A stretch of 40,623 bases of DNA from Anabaena sp. UHCC 0204 (GCF_009711975.1 NZ_VIKW01000034.1:1-40623); one strand, 5' to 3'; shown: positions 8,444 through 16,442, counted from the stretch's first letter. Program-made: numbers and translations. The notes: a model not told the origin generated them from the letters alone.

Positions 8444-8932
8444 ATGGATGTACTTTGGGTCGGTTTATCTTCAAAAACAGATAAAAACAATAAATTAGTC
8501 ACACCTTTGGATTCCAAAACCACTTCGGGGAAATTAATTTCAGAGATTGAAAATGATTTAGTAAAAGTAGAATTTAAAAAAACTAATTTGGTTTCTTTTG
8601 CTCCTTTAGATAAAAATGGAAAATTAAGATATCCTACAAATGATGAATGTGAGATGTTTTTCCCTCAACTTCAAAAAACTATCTCTGAAGTACAACCAAA
8701 GCTCATATGTTTATTGGGACAAAAAGTAACTAATTTTGTTATGAGAAAATTGTTTGTGAGAAATTGCACTTACATCCTAAATGAGTATAAATTTTATTCT
8801 TATAAAAAGCTATTTATTCTACCAATTTACCATCCTTCTTATATCATGGTTTACAAAAAGCAATACAAAGAAGATTATGTTGATGCAATAAAAAAAATTA
8901 TTAATGAAATAATGGAACATGAAATATATTAG
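8444..8932 (+). CDS. Uracil-DNA-glycosylase-fold protein, atypical
   Basis: A 162-aa protein with the layout of the UDG superfamily. It starts with a hydrophobic strand V-L-W-V-G-L-S-S (3-10), has a central L-I-C-L-L-G-Q-K-V-T (87-96), and ends with the motif-2-like I-Y-H-P-S-Y-I (H130). The first motif lacks the G-E-x-P-G-x-x-E/D active site of family 4/5 enzymes, so normal uracil repair is doubtful. It may bind or cleave a modified nucleotide instead; this is inference. It starts 9 nt after the radical SAM gene, without a clear ribosome-binding site. A hairpin spans its stop codon. Confidence 0.68.
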   Translation: MDVLWVGLSSKTDKNNKLVTPLDSKTTSGKLISEIENDLVKVEFKKTNLVSFAPLDKNGKLRYPTNDECEMFFPQLQKTISEVQPKLICLLGQKVTNFVMRKLFVRNCTYILNEYKFYSYKKLFILPIYHPSYIMVYKKQYKEDYVDAIKKIINEIMEHEIY

Positions 8933-8957
8933 AATTTTCTATGTCATGAAATTCTAA
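8929..8957 (+). promoter_or_regulatory. Hairpin over the UDG-like stop codon
   Basis: TTAGAATTT (8929-8937) pairs perfectly with AAATTCTAA (8949-8957) around an 11-nt loop. It includes the stop codon at 8930-8932 and ends 7 nt before the kinase start. No U-run follows, so it is more likely an mRNA processing or translation element than a terminator. Confidence 0.4.
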
Positions 8958-8964
8958 AAATCAA

Positions 8965-9534
8965 ATGTTTTTTACGGTTGAGGGATGTAACGGATCTGGA
9001 AAATCTTTTTTTGTTGACTATTTAGTAGATTTTCTTGAGAAAAAAGAATTAAGAGTATTTAGAACTAAAGAGCCGTCCTCTAAGTTTAATTGTCTTGATG
9101 AAAACATTGTCGGTAGTCAATTGTTTTTTATCTTAATTAAAGATAGAGATTTTCATATAAATAATGAAATTATTCCGGCGTTACAAGAAAAAAGAATAGT
9201 TGTGTGTGATAGATATATTGAGTCAACTTTAGTTTATCAAAGACTTGATGGTTTATCATTACAAAAAATATGGTCTTACAACAAAAACTTTCCAATTCCT
9301 GATCTTTGCTTTTTCATAGATACTCCTGATGAGTTAATTCAAGAAAGACTATTGAAAAGAAAGCATTTATCTAGGTTTGAAAATGATTCGTATAGAAATG
9401 CGGAAAAAAAATATTATGAAGAAGCAATATCTTTTCTGCAAAAACAAAGGTTTAACTATTTTCGTGTATTAAATTTCTCTTTAGAAAATACAAAGGAAAT
9501 AGAAGAATTGATAATGTCTTATTTGACTATATAG
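8965..9534 (+). CDS. Thymidylate-kinase-like P-loop kinase
   Basis: A 189-aa protein with the dTMP kinase plan. It has a P-loop G-C-N-G-S-G-K-S (7-14), a T-K-E-P segment (34-37), V-C-D-R-Y (80-84) corresponding to the TMK D-R-Y motif, and a basic lid region R-L-L-K-R-K-H-L-S-R-F at about 108-118. TMK enzymes phosphorylate dTMP. This copy is shorter than usual, very AT-rich and linked to a radical SAM/UDG-like pair, so it probably acts on a special nucleotide rather than serving as the housekeeping enzyme (inference). It closes the cassette. Confidence 0.8.
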   Translation: MFFTVEGCNGSGKSFFVDYLVDFLEKKELRVFRTKEPSSKFNCLDENIVGSQLFFILIKDRDFHINNEIIPALQEKRIVVCDRYIESTLVYQRLDGLSLQKIWSYNKNFPIPDLCFFIDTPDELIQERLLKRKHLSRFENDSYRNAEKKYYEEAISFLQKQRFNYFRVLNFSLENTKEIEELIMSYLTI

Positions 9535-9807
9535 AAAGACTACTCGTCCTAAAATAAGTGTTTTTTATAGTAAATTATCATTCAAATAAACATTTTTTAG
9601 TATATTAAAAAGTTAGAAATTAGAGATGAAATAGCTGTCTTGCTGTAGGGAAGGTTGAGGTGCTATAACGCTGACTTGTCAGTTCGCCCTCTAGATACAG
9701 CTTGTAAGTGCGATCGCTTGTTTGATGTAAGGAGTTAGGAGAGCGATCGCTCCAGTAATTGATATACTTGTAAAAGTAGACTTAATCCATTAACTAATAT
9801 CAAATAA
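9535..9807. repeat. Intergenic DNA with short REP-like repeats
   Basis: No gene is seen. CGCTGACTTGTCAGTTCGC at 9669-9687 recurs at 10298-10316 and, inverted, at 37824-37841. HIP1-like GCGATCGC sites occur at about 9711 and 9742. Confidence 0.5.
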
Positions 9808-10068
9808 ATGAATCACCAAACTACCTTTAAAGAAATTGCTTCGCAAGTGCAACTATTCCAGAGTATAGAACAAAAAGAAACATTTATATTTGTACTCGGT
9901 GCTTTAACATCTCGGTTGATTAGTTTACATAAAGCAGCCGAAATCATGGAAATGGATACAGAAATATTTTTGAAAGTTTTAGAATTAATGGGGATAGATT
10001 TTTCATATCTTACCGTTGAAGATATCGCTATAGAAAAAACTGGTAAGCATGATGAAAATAGTATTTAA
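9808..10068 (+). CDS. UPF0175 family antitoxin-like protein
   Basis: An 86-aa small protein with a helix-turn-helix-like core (L-I-S-L-H-K-A-A-E-I-M-E-M-D-T-E-I-F-L-K-V-L) followed by L-M-G-I-D-F-S-Y-L-T. It resembles UPF0175 proteins, which are commonly paired with DUF3368 PIN-domain toxins. Its 3' end overlaps the start of such a PIN gene (10049) by about 20 nt, matching that organisation. Confidence 0.75.
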   Translation: MNHQTTFKEIASQVQLFQSIEQKETFIFVLGALTSRLISLHKAAEIMEMDTEIFLKVLELMGIDFSYLTVEDIAIEKTGKHDENSI

Positions 10069-10240
10069 CTCCTCCCCTTTAATTTTCTTATCTCGGTTAA
10101 ATTTTCGTGATTTATTCCTGACAACCGAATCTCAATTTTTATTACCAGAAAGTGTTAACGAAGAAATCAGTGCTAAACAAGATCAATCATCTTGGCAAAA
10201 TTTGATTTCTGATGAGTTGGAAACTTTAGCAGATGATTAA
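10049..10240 (+). pseudogene. Truncated DUF3368-type PIN-domain toxin
   Basis: 63 residues beginning M-M-K-I-V-F-N-S-S-P-L-I-F-L-S-R-L, then F-L-L-P-E-S-V-N-E-E-I-S-A. This matches the N-terminal third of DUF3368 PIN proteins, which are usually about 150-160 aa. The reading frame stops at 10240 and REP-like DNA follows directly; no remaining C-terminal coding region is seen before 10395. The catalytic C-terminal acidic residues are missing, so it should be inactive. Confidence 0.72.
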
Positions 10241-10394
10241 GGGTTTCTGCACGGCGATCGCATTTTGGGTACGGTTTTGAAAGAGCGATAGCGCAAGCGC
10301 TGACTTGTCAGTTCGCTTATTACCCTTAAAGTTGAAAAACAAGCCAAACCCTTGCTAAAATAATGTTAGTCCCCCCTTAAACTACAAAAAATAT

Positions 10395-10643
10395 ATGCAA
10401 ACCAAAGAATTAATTATACAAGAACTACAGCAAATACCAGAAATTGAACTAACCCAAATACTTAATTACATTCGTGCTGTCAAACAAAAAAGCAACTCGA
10501 AATCAACTGAATATAAACCTATTTGGGAAGTAGCTGATGATATCATCAAAGATATTCCTCAAGAAGTCTTAGAAACACTTCCTCCAGATGGAGCAGAAAA
10601 ACATGATTACTATCTTTATCAACAAGATTCTATAAAAGAATAA
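10395..10643 (+). CDS. Antitoxin-like protein of a PIN module
   Basis: An 82-aa protein, M-Q-T-K-E-L-I-I-Q-E-L-Q-Q-I-P-E-I-E-L at the N-terminus. The C-terminal half is acidic and proline-containing, with P-I-W-E-V-A-D-D-I at about 43-51. Small size and a 3-nt gap to a PIN-domain gene are typical of a type II antitoxin. No confident family name is assigned. Confidence 0.7.
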   Translation: MQTKELIIQELQQIPEIELTQILNYIRAVKQKSNSKSTEYKPIWEVADDIIKDIPQEVLETLPPDGAEKHDYYLYQQDSIKE

Positions 10644-10646
10644 ATA

Positions 10647-11060
10647 ATGAAAAGCATTTTTGCAGATACGTTTTATTGGGTAGCATTAATTAATAAAAGT
10701 GATTCATGGCATCAGCGTGTCAGAAGTTATAGCCGTAATCTATCAAATAGTGAAATTATCACTACAGAGGAAGTTTTAACAGAAACCATAAATTTTTTTG
10801 CTTCTTTTCCCACACCAATGAGAACAGCAGTTTCTCAGTTAGTAGTTCAGATTATTGCAGATCATAATATTCAAGTAATTGCTCAAACCCATGAATCGTT
10901 TATAGCAGGTTTAGAGTTATTTCAACAACGATTTGATAAAGGATATAGTTTAACAGACTGTATTTCTATGATGACAATGAAAAATCTCAATATCATAGAA
11001 ATCTTAACCCATGATAAACATTTTACACAAGAGGGTTTTCTTATCTTGTTTAAAGATTAA
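10647..11060 (+). CDS. PIN-domain toxin (VapC-like)
   Basis: A 137-aa protein with a PIN core: I-F-A-D-T-F-Y-W-V-A-L (D7), T-T-E-E-V-L-T-E-T (about 39-47), Y-S-L-T-D-C-I-S (about 104-111) and L-T-H-D-K-H-F (about 120-126). The four acidic positions expected for metal binding are present and the length is full. It follows its putative antitoxin by 3 nt. Predicted RNase; the target is unknown. Confidence 0.83.
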   Translation: MKSIFADTFYWVALINKSDSWHQRVRSYSRNLSNSEIITTEEVLTETINFFASFPTPMRTAVSQLVVQIIADHNIQVIAQTHESFIAGLELFQQRFDKGYSLTDCISMMTMKNLNIIEILTHDKHFTQEGFLILFKD

Positions 11061-11083
11061 CAGTTAAATTGGGTATAGCTTCT

Positions 11084-11143
11084 AAAAGCAATAGCGGAAT
11101 GCTGACCGAAGGTATCGCATAGCTTACAGAAAATATTGCTTTT
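11084..11143 (+). terminator. Possible terminator with a repeat in its loop
   Basis: AAAAGCAATA (11084-11093) pairs with TATTGCTTTT (11134-11143), and a T-run overlaps the 3' arm. The 40-nt loop contains a REP-like block (GCGGAATGCTGACC...). It may be a terminator that took a repeat into its loop. It follows the PIN toxin stop at 11060. Confidence 0.4.
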
Positions 11144-11213
11144 TTGTACCATCACAGCTAAGAAGCCCAACAAGTATGATCAGGAAAAGTTGCCAGGGCG
11201 AGTATTTATTACC

Positions 11214-11813
11214 TTAATCTAGCTCTCTCCGTCCTTCTAATGCCCTGGCTAAAGTTAATTCATCAGCATATTCTAAATCACCACCTACAGGTAAACCAAA
11301 GGCAATACGGGTGACTTTTGTAAATGGTTTCAGTAATTGACCTATGTATAATGTTGTGGTTTCCCCTTCGATACTGGGACTAATAGCTAAAATCACCTCT
11401 TGGGGTTTTTGTTCACTTACTCTTCTCACTAAAGCTTGAATAGTTAACTGTTCAGGTCCAATACCATCCATGGGGGAAATTACGCCACCTAAAACATGAT
11501 ATTTACCTTTATATTCACGAGTTTTTTCTAAAGCAATCACATCACGAGAATCTGCAACTACGCAAATAGTTGTATTGTCTCGCTGAGGGTGACGACAAAT
11601 TTCACATACTGGATCTGATGAAAGGTGAAAGCAAACTTGACACAAGCCTACCTGTTTTTTCGCGTCAACAAGTGCTTGAGCTAAAGCTTCTACCTCTGCT
11701 TCTGGTCTTTTTAATATATGCAAAGCTAATCGTTGGGCGCTTTTTGGACCAACTCCGGGTAGCCGTTGCAATTGTTCAATTAATCTGGCTAAGGGACGTG
11801 CGTAAACCGTAAT
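11214..11813 (-). CDS. recR: Recombination mediator RecR, with a probable ATT start
   Basis: RecR works with RecO/RecF to load RecA on gapped DNA. From the proposed start the protein is 199 aa and begins [21 protein letters not shown]. It has a helix-hairpin-helix ([13 protein letters not shown]), a C-x2-C/C-x2-C zinc finger (C-Q-V-C...C-E-I-C), and a Toprim domain. The conserved N-terminal 14 residues lie upstream of the first standard start (TTG at 11771). The only start-like site before them is ATT at 11811-11813, 4 nt after GGAGG (11818-11822 on the other strand). Confidence 0.93.
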   Translation of the reverse strand: MTVYARPLARLIEQLQRLPGVGPKSAQRLALHILKRPEAEVEALAQALVDAKKQVGLCQVCFHLSSDPVCEICRHPQRDNTTICVVADSRDVIALEKTREYKGKYHVLGGVISPMDGIGPEQLTIQALVRRVSEQKPQEVILAISPSIEGETTTLYIGQLLKPFTKVTRIAFGLPVGGDLEYADELTLARALEGRRELD

Positions 11814-12040
11814 TTTACCTCCGGGCTTTTTTTCTATTTTACAATCATCTCATCTCAAAATTAAAATGAGTTATGTTTCGCGCAAAGGAGCAAAGATGCA
11901 AAGTTTGAGCAATTTTAACCAATAAAATATTGTATAGCATTTCCTAGTCTGCTGAGGTACAAATTTATCTGCGGTTAGTTATTTTTTCGGTGTACCTCAA
12001 TGAGAATCGCTATAATCATGAATACTCCGTCGAAAACTGA

Positions 12041-12640
12041 CTAACTATGAATTCTCGGTTCTGGGTGTAAGGTTGATAATAATTGACTTTCCACCTCTGC
12101 TAATTCATCTAATCTATCCATGACGATTTTTCGGTCAAAATAAGTATCAGCTAAAACCCAATATGTGCCAAAATGTCGGGCTTCTGATGCCATTAAACTG
12201 CGGTAAAATTCCGCTAATTCGGGTTCTGGACAGTTAGCAGCTAGGAGTCCTAAACGTTCATGACTACGGGCTTCTATTAAACCAGTGACGAGTAAAGAGT
12301 CTAAAAATCTATGGGGTTCTTGTCCCCTGACTTGGGATTTTAACCCTGCACCGTAGGGGGGTGCGGAAAGGGCTGCTAGTTTGATCTGACGGCGTTCTAG
12401 CCATTGATTAACGAGTTCAAAGTGTTCTAGTTCTTCACGAGCGATCGCTGTTAATTCCCTCACCATTTTACTATTAGAGGGATAGCGAAACATCATATTT
12501 AATGCTACACCTGCGGCTTTGCGTTCACAGTGGGAGTGATCTAGTAAGATAATATCCAGGTTAGCGATCGCTTGCTCTACCCAAGCATCACTGGTAGGTT
12601 GTTTAAGAGCATTAATAGTGGGTAAAGGTGAACTTAGCAC
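12041..12640 (-). CDS. miaE: tRNA-(ms2io6A)-hydroxylase MiaE
   Basis: A 199-aa non-heme diiron hydroxylase that hydroxylates the isopentenyl group of ms2i6A37 in tRNA. Ferritin-like helices carry the iron ligands: E in H-C-E-R-K-A-A (about 38-44), E-E-L-E-H (about 68-72), E in L-I-E-A-R-S-H-E-R (about 122-130), and E-A-R-H-F (about 153-157). Length fits the family. It stands alone between recR and recA, with intergenic spaces of over 200 bp on both sides. Confidence 0.93.
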   Translation of the reverse strand: MLSSPLPTINALKQPTSDAWVEQAIANLDIILLDHSHCERKAAGVALNMMFRYPSNSKMVRELTAIAREELEHFELVNQWLERRQIKLAALSAPPYGAGLKSQVRGQEPHRFLDSLLVTGLIEARSHERLGLLAANCPEPELAEFYRSLMASEARHFGTYWVLADTYFDRKIVMDRLDELAEVESQLLSTLHPEPRIHS

Positions 12641-12874
12641 AGGAAAGACAACTCCAGATTCAACAATTTAGCTACTGGATTTTAATTGTAAACTATTGAT
12701 TATATTTTATACGCTTATATATGAATTATCACAGTTTGTGCTAGGCTGAAACTGTAAAAATCACCCCTTTGCAAAATTCCCGATAGCCATTAACCTAATG
12801 TTGTAGCGATCGCGTTAGGATTTAGTCAAACCTATTTTGTAAACATTCCTATTGGCACACTTTTCGAGTAAGAT

Positions 12875-12888
12875 AGTATATCTGTTCT
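12875..12888 (+). promoter_or_regulatory. LexA-like box upstream of recA
   Basis: AGTATATCTGTTCT differs at one position from the cyanobacterial LexA-box consensus RGTAC-N3-DGTWCB as I recall it. It lies about 50 bp before the recA start, where an SOS operator would be expected. Binding is inferred. Confidence 0.5.
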
Positions 12889-12936
12889 ATAAAAACTCTT
12901 CCACAATTTTGGAAAATCCTATACTTAGAGGCAATA

Positions 12937-14013
12937 ATGGCAACTAATACCGAAACTTCAGGCAAGCAAAAAGCGTTAAATATCGTACTTGGACAAATTG
13001 AACGCAGCTTTGGAAAAGGCGCAATCATGCGTCTCGGTGATGCTACCCGAATGAAGGTAGAAACAATATCTACTGGGGCGCTTACCCTAGATTTAGCCTT
13101 GGGTGGGGGTTTACCCAAAGGACGAGTCATCGAAATCTATGGACCAGAAAGTTCTGGTAAAACCACCGTCGCCCTCCATGCTCTGGCAGAAGTGCAGCGA
13201 AATGGCGGTATTGCGGCATTTGTAGATGCTGAACACGCTCTAGATCCTACCTACGCTGCCGCTTTGGGTGTAGATATTGATAACTTACTTGTTTCCCAAC
13301 CAGACAATGGCGAATCAGCACTAGAAATTGTTGATCAACTGGTGCGTTCTGCGGCGGTTGATATTGTTGTCATTGACTCCGTAGCTGCCCTTGTACCCCG
13401 CGCCGAAATTGAAGGAGATATGGGGGATATTCACGTGGGTTTACAAGCTCGGTTAATGAGCCAAGCTCTACGGAAAATTACTGGCAATATCGGTAAATCT
13501 GGATGCACAGTAATTTTTATTAACCAGTTACGACAAAAAATTGGTGTCACCTATGGTAGTCCAGAAACTACAACGGGTGGTAATGCTCTGAAATTCTACG
13601 CTTCCGTGCGCTTGGATATTCGCAGAATTCAAACTTTGAAAAAAGGGACTGATGAATTTGGCAACCGTGTCAAAGTGAAAGTAGCTAAAAATAAAGTTGC
13701 ACCACCTTTTAGAATTGCCGAATTTGACATTATCTTTGGCAAAGGAGTTTCTACCATTGGTTGTCTAGTAGACATAGCCGAAGAAACTGGTGTTCTTCTC
13801 CGCAAAGGTGCTTGGTATAGTTACAGTGGGGAAAATATTTCTCAAGGTAGAGATAACGCTATTAAGTATTTAGAAGAAAAACCAGAATTTGCTGCCAAAG
13901 TTAAAGAACAAGTTCTGGAAAAACTAGATAAAGGTGCTGTAGTTTCTGCTAATTCTGTAGTTCAACCCCATGACGTTGAAGAGGAAGAAGAGATTGATTT
14001 AGAAGAAGAATAG
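12937..14013 (+). CDS. recA: Recombinase RecA
   Basis: A 358-aa RecA, the ATP-dependent strand-exchange protein and LexA co-protease. The Walker A motif G-P-E-S-S-G-K-T is at about 66-73, and [11 protein letters not shown] is the Walker B region. L1/L2 loops and the I-N-Q-L-R-Q-K-I-G block follow. The C-terminus is very acidic ([10 protein letters not shown]), as usual. It is monocistronic, with a LexA-like box at 12875-12888. Confidence 0.98.
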   Translation: MATNTETSGKQKALNIVLGQIERSFGKGAIMRLGDATRMKVETISTGALTLDLALGGGLPKGRVIEIYGPESSGKTTVALHALAEVQRNGGIAAFVDAEHALDPTYAAALGVDIDNLLVSQPDNGESALEIVDQLVRSAAVDIVVIDSVAALVPRAEIEGDMGDIHVGLQARLMSQALRKITGNIGKSGCTVIFINQLRQKIGVTYGSPETTTGGNALKFYASVRLDIRRIQTLKKGTDEFGNRVKVKVAKNKVAPPFRIAEFDIIFGKGVSTIGCLVDIAEETGVLLRKGAWYSYSGENISQGRDNAIKYLEEKPEFAAKVKEQVLEKLDKGAVVSANSVVQPHDVEEEEEIDLEEE

Positions 14014-14053
14014 ACTTTTGGTGGTGAATAATTAAATAATCTAAAGGAGTTAT

Positions 14054-14081
14054 GTAGGGACAATTCATGAATTGTCCTTAC
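14054..14081. repeat. Palindromic repeat GTAGGGACAATTCATGAATT...
   Basis: A 28-bp near-perfect palindrome centred on TTCATGAA, after recA. It shares its core with the perfect palindrome at 37708-37735. It may form a hairpin at the recA transcript end, but no T-run follows directly. Confidence 0.55.
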
Positions 14082-14102
14082 GCCTTTTCTAAAAACATCC
14101 AC

Positions 14103-14738
14103 TTAACAGCTTTTAATTACATCTAGTAATTCACTAGGATGATGAATTAAAAAATCTGGATTTTGTTTACTTAATGCTTCTGAAGAATTAAAACCCCAAC
14201 TTACCGCAATTACTTTAATATTGGCTTTTTTGGCAGATTCTATATCTCTAGTTTCATCTCCTACATAAATTACTGCTTCTGGTTTGAATTGTTTTTGGCG
14301 CAAAACATTATTAATGATTGTAGTTTTGCCAAAAATAGTTACTCCTGAATAAATAAAATTAAACAGATAATCTAAATTATGACACTTGAGAAATTCATTC
14401 ACATTTTCTTGAGAGTTAGAAGTAATAATTCCCAGGTGATATCCTTGATTATAGAGTTCTATTAGGGCAACATTAATGCCATCAATAGGTTCTAATTCTG
14501 GGATTTTAAGTTTTAATTCTCCTTTTACTTTTTTGACAAGAAAAGGAATTTTGAATAAGGAAACGCCAGAATATTTAATAATCTCCCTGGCTGTTAGATT
14601 TCTGAGTATAGCTAGTTCTTGAGGATTGATAGGGACATATCCAAATTCCAGGGCTAAACGATTGGCAATAGTTACAAGAGCATCTACTGTATCAGCAATC
14701 GTCCCATCAAAATCAAAAATTATTACTTTTTGGGTCAT
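14103..14738 (-). CDS. HAD-superfamily hydrolase, phosphoglycolate-phosphatase-like
   Basis: 211 aa from the ATG at 14738. The N-terminal M-T-Q-K-V-I-I-F-D-F-D-G-T-I-A-D-T-V is the HAD nucleophile motif I. Motif II (I-I-T-S-N-S), a Lys-containing stretch (F-G-K-T-T-I) and motif IV (Y-V-G-D-E-T-R-D-I-E) are all present, with an alpha-helical cap at about 16-85. The open frame extends upstream to 14843 but that part lies in queG. Substrate unknown. It overlaps queG by 26 nt. Confidence 0.88.
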   Translation of the reverse strand: MTQKVIIFDFDGTIADTVDALVTIANRLALEFGYVPINPQELAILRNLTAREIIKYSGVSLFKIPFLVKKVKGELKLKIPELEPIDGINVALIELYNQGYHLGIITSNSQENVNEFLKCHNLDYLFNFIYSGVTIFGKTTIINNVLRQKQFKPEAVIYVGDETRDIESAKKANIKVIAVSWGFNSSEALSKQNPDFLIHHPSELLDVIKSC

Positions 14739-15687
14739 TCTTGTGCCTGGATGCGTCAATATTAGCGCGAGCATTACGTCGGAACATTTCTGGTTTAATG
14801 CGCCGCAAGGCTGATGCTGTGAATCTTTTGTCCCACTCCTCATTTGATATTTGCGCTAATTCTACCAGCTTGGGGGCTAAATTCCCAGCATAGGGTTGAA
14901 AATCAGTGACATCAGTTACTTGAGCAAATCGTTGATTCCAAGGACAAACATCTTGACAAATATCGCAACCTGCAACCCATCCTTGTAAATGAGGTGTAAT
15001 CTCTTCCGGGAGTTCTTCTGCCCGATTTTCAATTGTATGATAGGCAATGCAGCGGTTAGCATCTACTACAAAGGGTTCAGTAATTGCACCAGTAGGACAA
15101 GCTTGCAGACAACGAGTACAAGTTCCACAATGTTGGGTAGATGGGCGATCGCTTTCTAATTCCAGATTGGTTAAAACTTCTCCCAAAAATACCCACGAAC
15201 CATATTTTCGGGTAATCACATTGCCATTTTTAGCAATCCAACCAATTCCCGCTTTTTGCGCCCAAACTTTATCTTGGACTGGCCCTGTATCTGCATAATA
15301 ACGCGCTTTTACATTTGCCCCCAGAGATTCTAGCCAAATAGCCAATTCTTTCAGCTTTTTGTGCATAACTCTATGATAATCCCTACCCCAGCCATAACGG
15401 GAAATTTTTCCGTATTCATCTCCTTGGGGACGTTCATGAGGAGTGTAATAATTCAATGCTACAGCTATGAGCGATCGCACTTCTGGCATAACTAAACTAA
15501 TATGCTCACGCTTGGGATTTTTCATCCATTCCATGTCGGCGTGATAACCCATGTTTAGCCAATCTTGCAATTTTTGTGTCTCTATCGTCTCTAAATCACC
15601 TACAGCAGCAATACCCACTTGGTGAAATCCCAACTCTTGAGCTTTTGCTTTCACCACTACGCTGCTAATTGATGTACATTCATTCAT
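14713..15687 (-). CDS. queG: Epoxyqueuosine reductase QueG
   Basis: Catalyses the last step of queuosine synthesis, epoxyqueuosine to queuosine in tRNA, using cobalamin and two [4Fe-4S] clusters. About 324 aa from the ATG at 15687 (M-N-E-C-T-S-I-S-S), which fits homologues better than the longer frame to 15741. Motifs are H-A-D-M-E-W-M near 50, Y-Y-A-D-T-G-P-V-Q-D-K, and ferredoxin-like C-G-T-C-T-R-C-L-Q-A-C-P and C-D-I-C-Q-D-V-C-P-W-N. The downstream HAD gene overlaps its 3' end. Confidence 0.95.
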   Translation of the reverse strand: MNECTSISSVVVKAKAQELGFHQVGIAAVGDLETIETQKLQDWLNMGYHADMEWMKNPKREHISLVMPEVRSLIAVALNYYTPHERPQGDEYGKISRYGWGRDYHRVMHKKLKELAIWLESLGANVKARYYADTGPVQDKVWAQKAGIGWIAKNGNVITRKYGSWVFLGEVLTNLELESDRPSTQHCGTCTRCLQACPTGAITEPFVVDANRCIAYHTIENRAEELPEEITPHLQGWVAGCDICQDVCPWNQRFAQVTDVTDFQPYAGNLAPKLVELAQISNEEWDKRFTASALRRIKPEMFRRNARANIDASRHKNDPKSNNF

Positions 15688-15895
15688 TTTTCTTATGGGA
15701 AATTTAGCCAAGAGTAAAGAAATGGTGAGAACATTATACACCCCACTTATGATCCCCAGTTTCTCTATTCCTTACTACATATATATGTAAATTTTATTTG
15801 CAATTTGTTAAGAAATAATGCAACATGGGATGGAAGAGGTCAAGCAACCCAGAGTGATGAACCTCCTGACCTAATCAATAGACAGTGGAGAAATT

Positions 15896-16411
15896 ATGAC
15901 ATTCACTTCTGATTCAGCTTCAACCCAATTTTCTGGCGCTTTTAACTACAGCACCAGTGACGCTATCCCTGCCACTATTACCGTATTTAAAGCCCTAAAC
16001 GTGGATGATCAGTTAGCAGTCCTGTGGTATGCCTACACAGAAATGGGTCGTTCTATTACCCCTGCTGCTACAGGTGCGGCGCGTTTGCAACTAGCAGAAG
16101 GTCTTTTAAATCAAATCCAACAAATGTCTCACGCCGAACAGTTGGAAGTTATGCGTGACTTGGCTACTCAAAGAAATACCCCAGTTTCTCGCTCCTATGG
16201 GATCTTCAGCGTCAACACCAAGTTAGCTTTCTGGTACGAATTATCAGAATTAATGGCGAAAGGTCTTGTTATTCCCGTACCCGCCGGCTATCAATTATCC
16301 CGTGACGGCTCACAAGTTTTAGAAACTTTGAAAGAATTAGATTTTGGTCAACAAATTACTGTTTTGCGGAAAGTAGTCTCAGATATGGGTGTAGACCCCC
16401 TCGCTGATTAG
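15896..16411 (+). CDS. Helical carotenoid protein (OCP N-terminal domain homologue)
   Basis: 171 aa, corresponding to only the all-helical carotenoid-binding domain of orange carotenoid protein; the NTF2-like C-terminal domain is absent. Recognisable blocks are D-D-Q-L-A-V-L-W-Y-A-Y-T-E-M-G (about 35-49), A-R-L-Q-L-A-E-G-L-L-N-Q-I, and N-T-K-L-A-F-W-Y-E-L (about 104-113), with the aromatic residues that line the carotenoid tunnel. Such HCPs bind ketocarotenoids and act in singlet-oxygen or phycobilisome energy quenching. A GTGGAG ribosome-binding site lies 5 nt before the ATG, and a strong terminator follows at 16533. No CTDH gene is nearby. Confidence 0.93.
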   Translation: MTFTSDSASTQFSGAFNYSTSDAIPATITVFKALNVDDQLAVLWYAYTEMGRSITPAATGAARLQLAEGLLNQIQQMSHAEQLEVMRDLATQRNTPVSRSYGIFSVNTKLAFWYELSELMAKGLVIPVPAGYQLSRDGSQVLETLKELDFGQQITVLRKVVSDMGVDPLAD

Positions 16412-16442
16412 GTGACCTGAGAAGCAACAACCCTTTTACCAA

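Noticed and set aside
8965-9534. Housekeeping tmk
   Set aside because: Strong AT bias, shorter length and linkage to a radical SAM/UDG-like pair argue for a specialised kinase, though dTMP activity is not excluded.
12849-13130. 93-codon minus-strand ORF at the recA start
   Set aside because: It overlaps the recA promoter and N-terminus and has no recognisable family.
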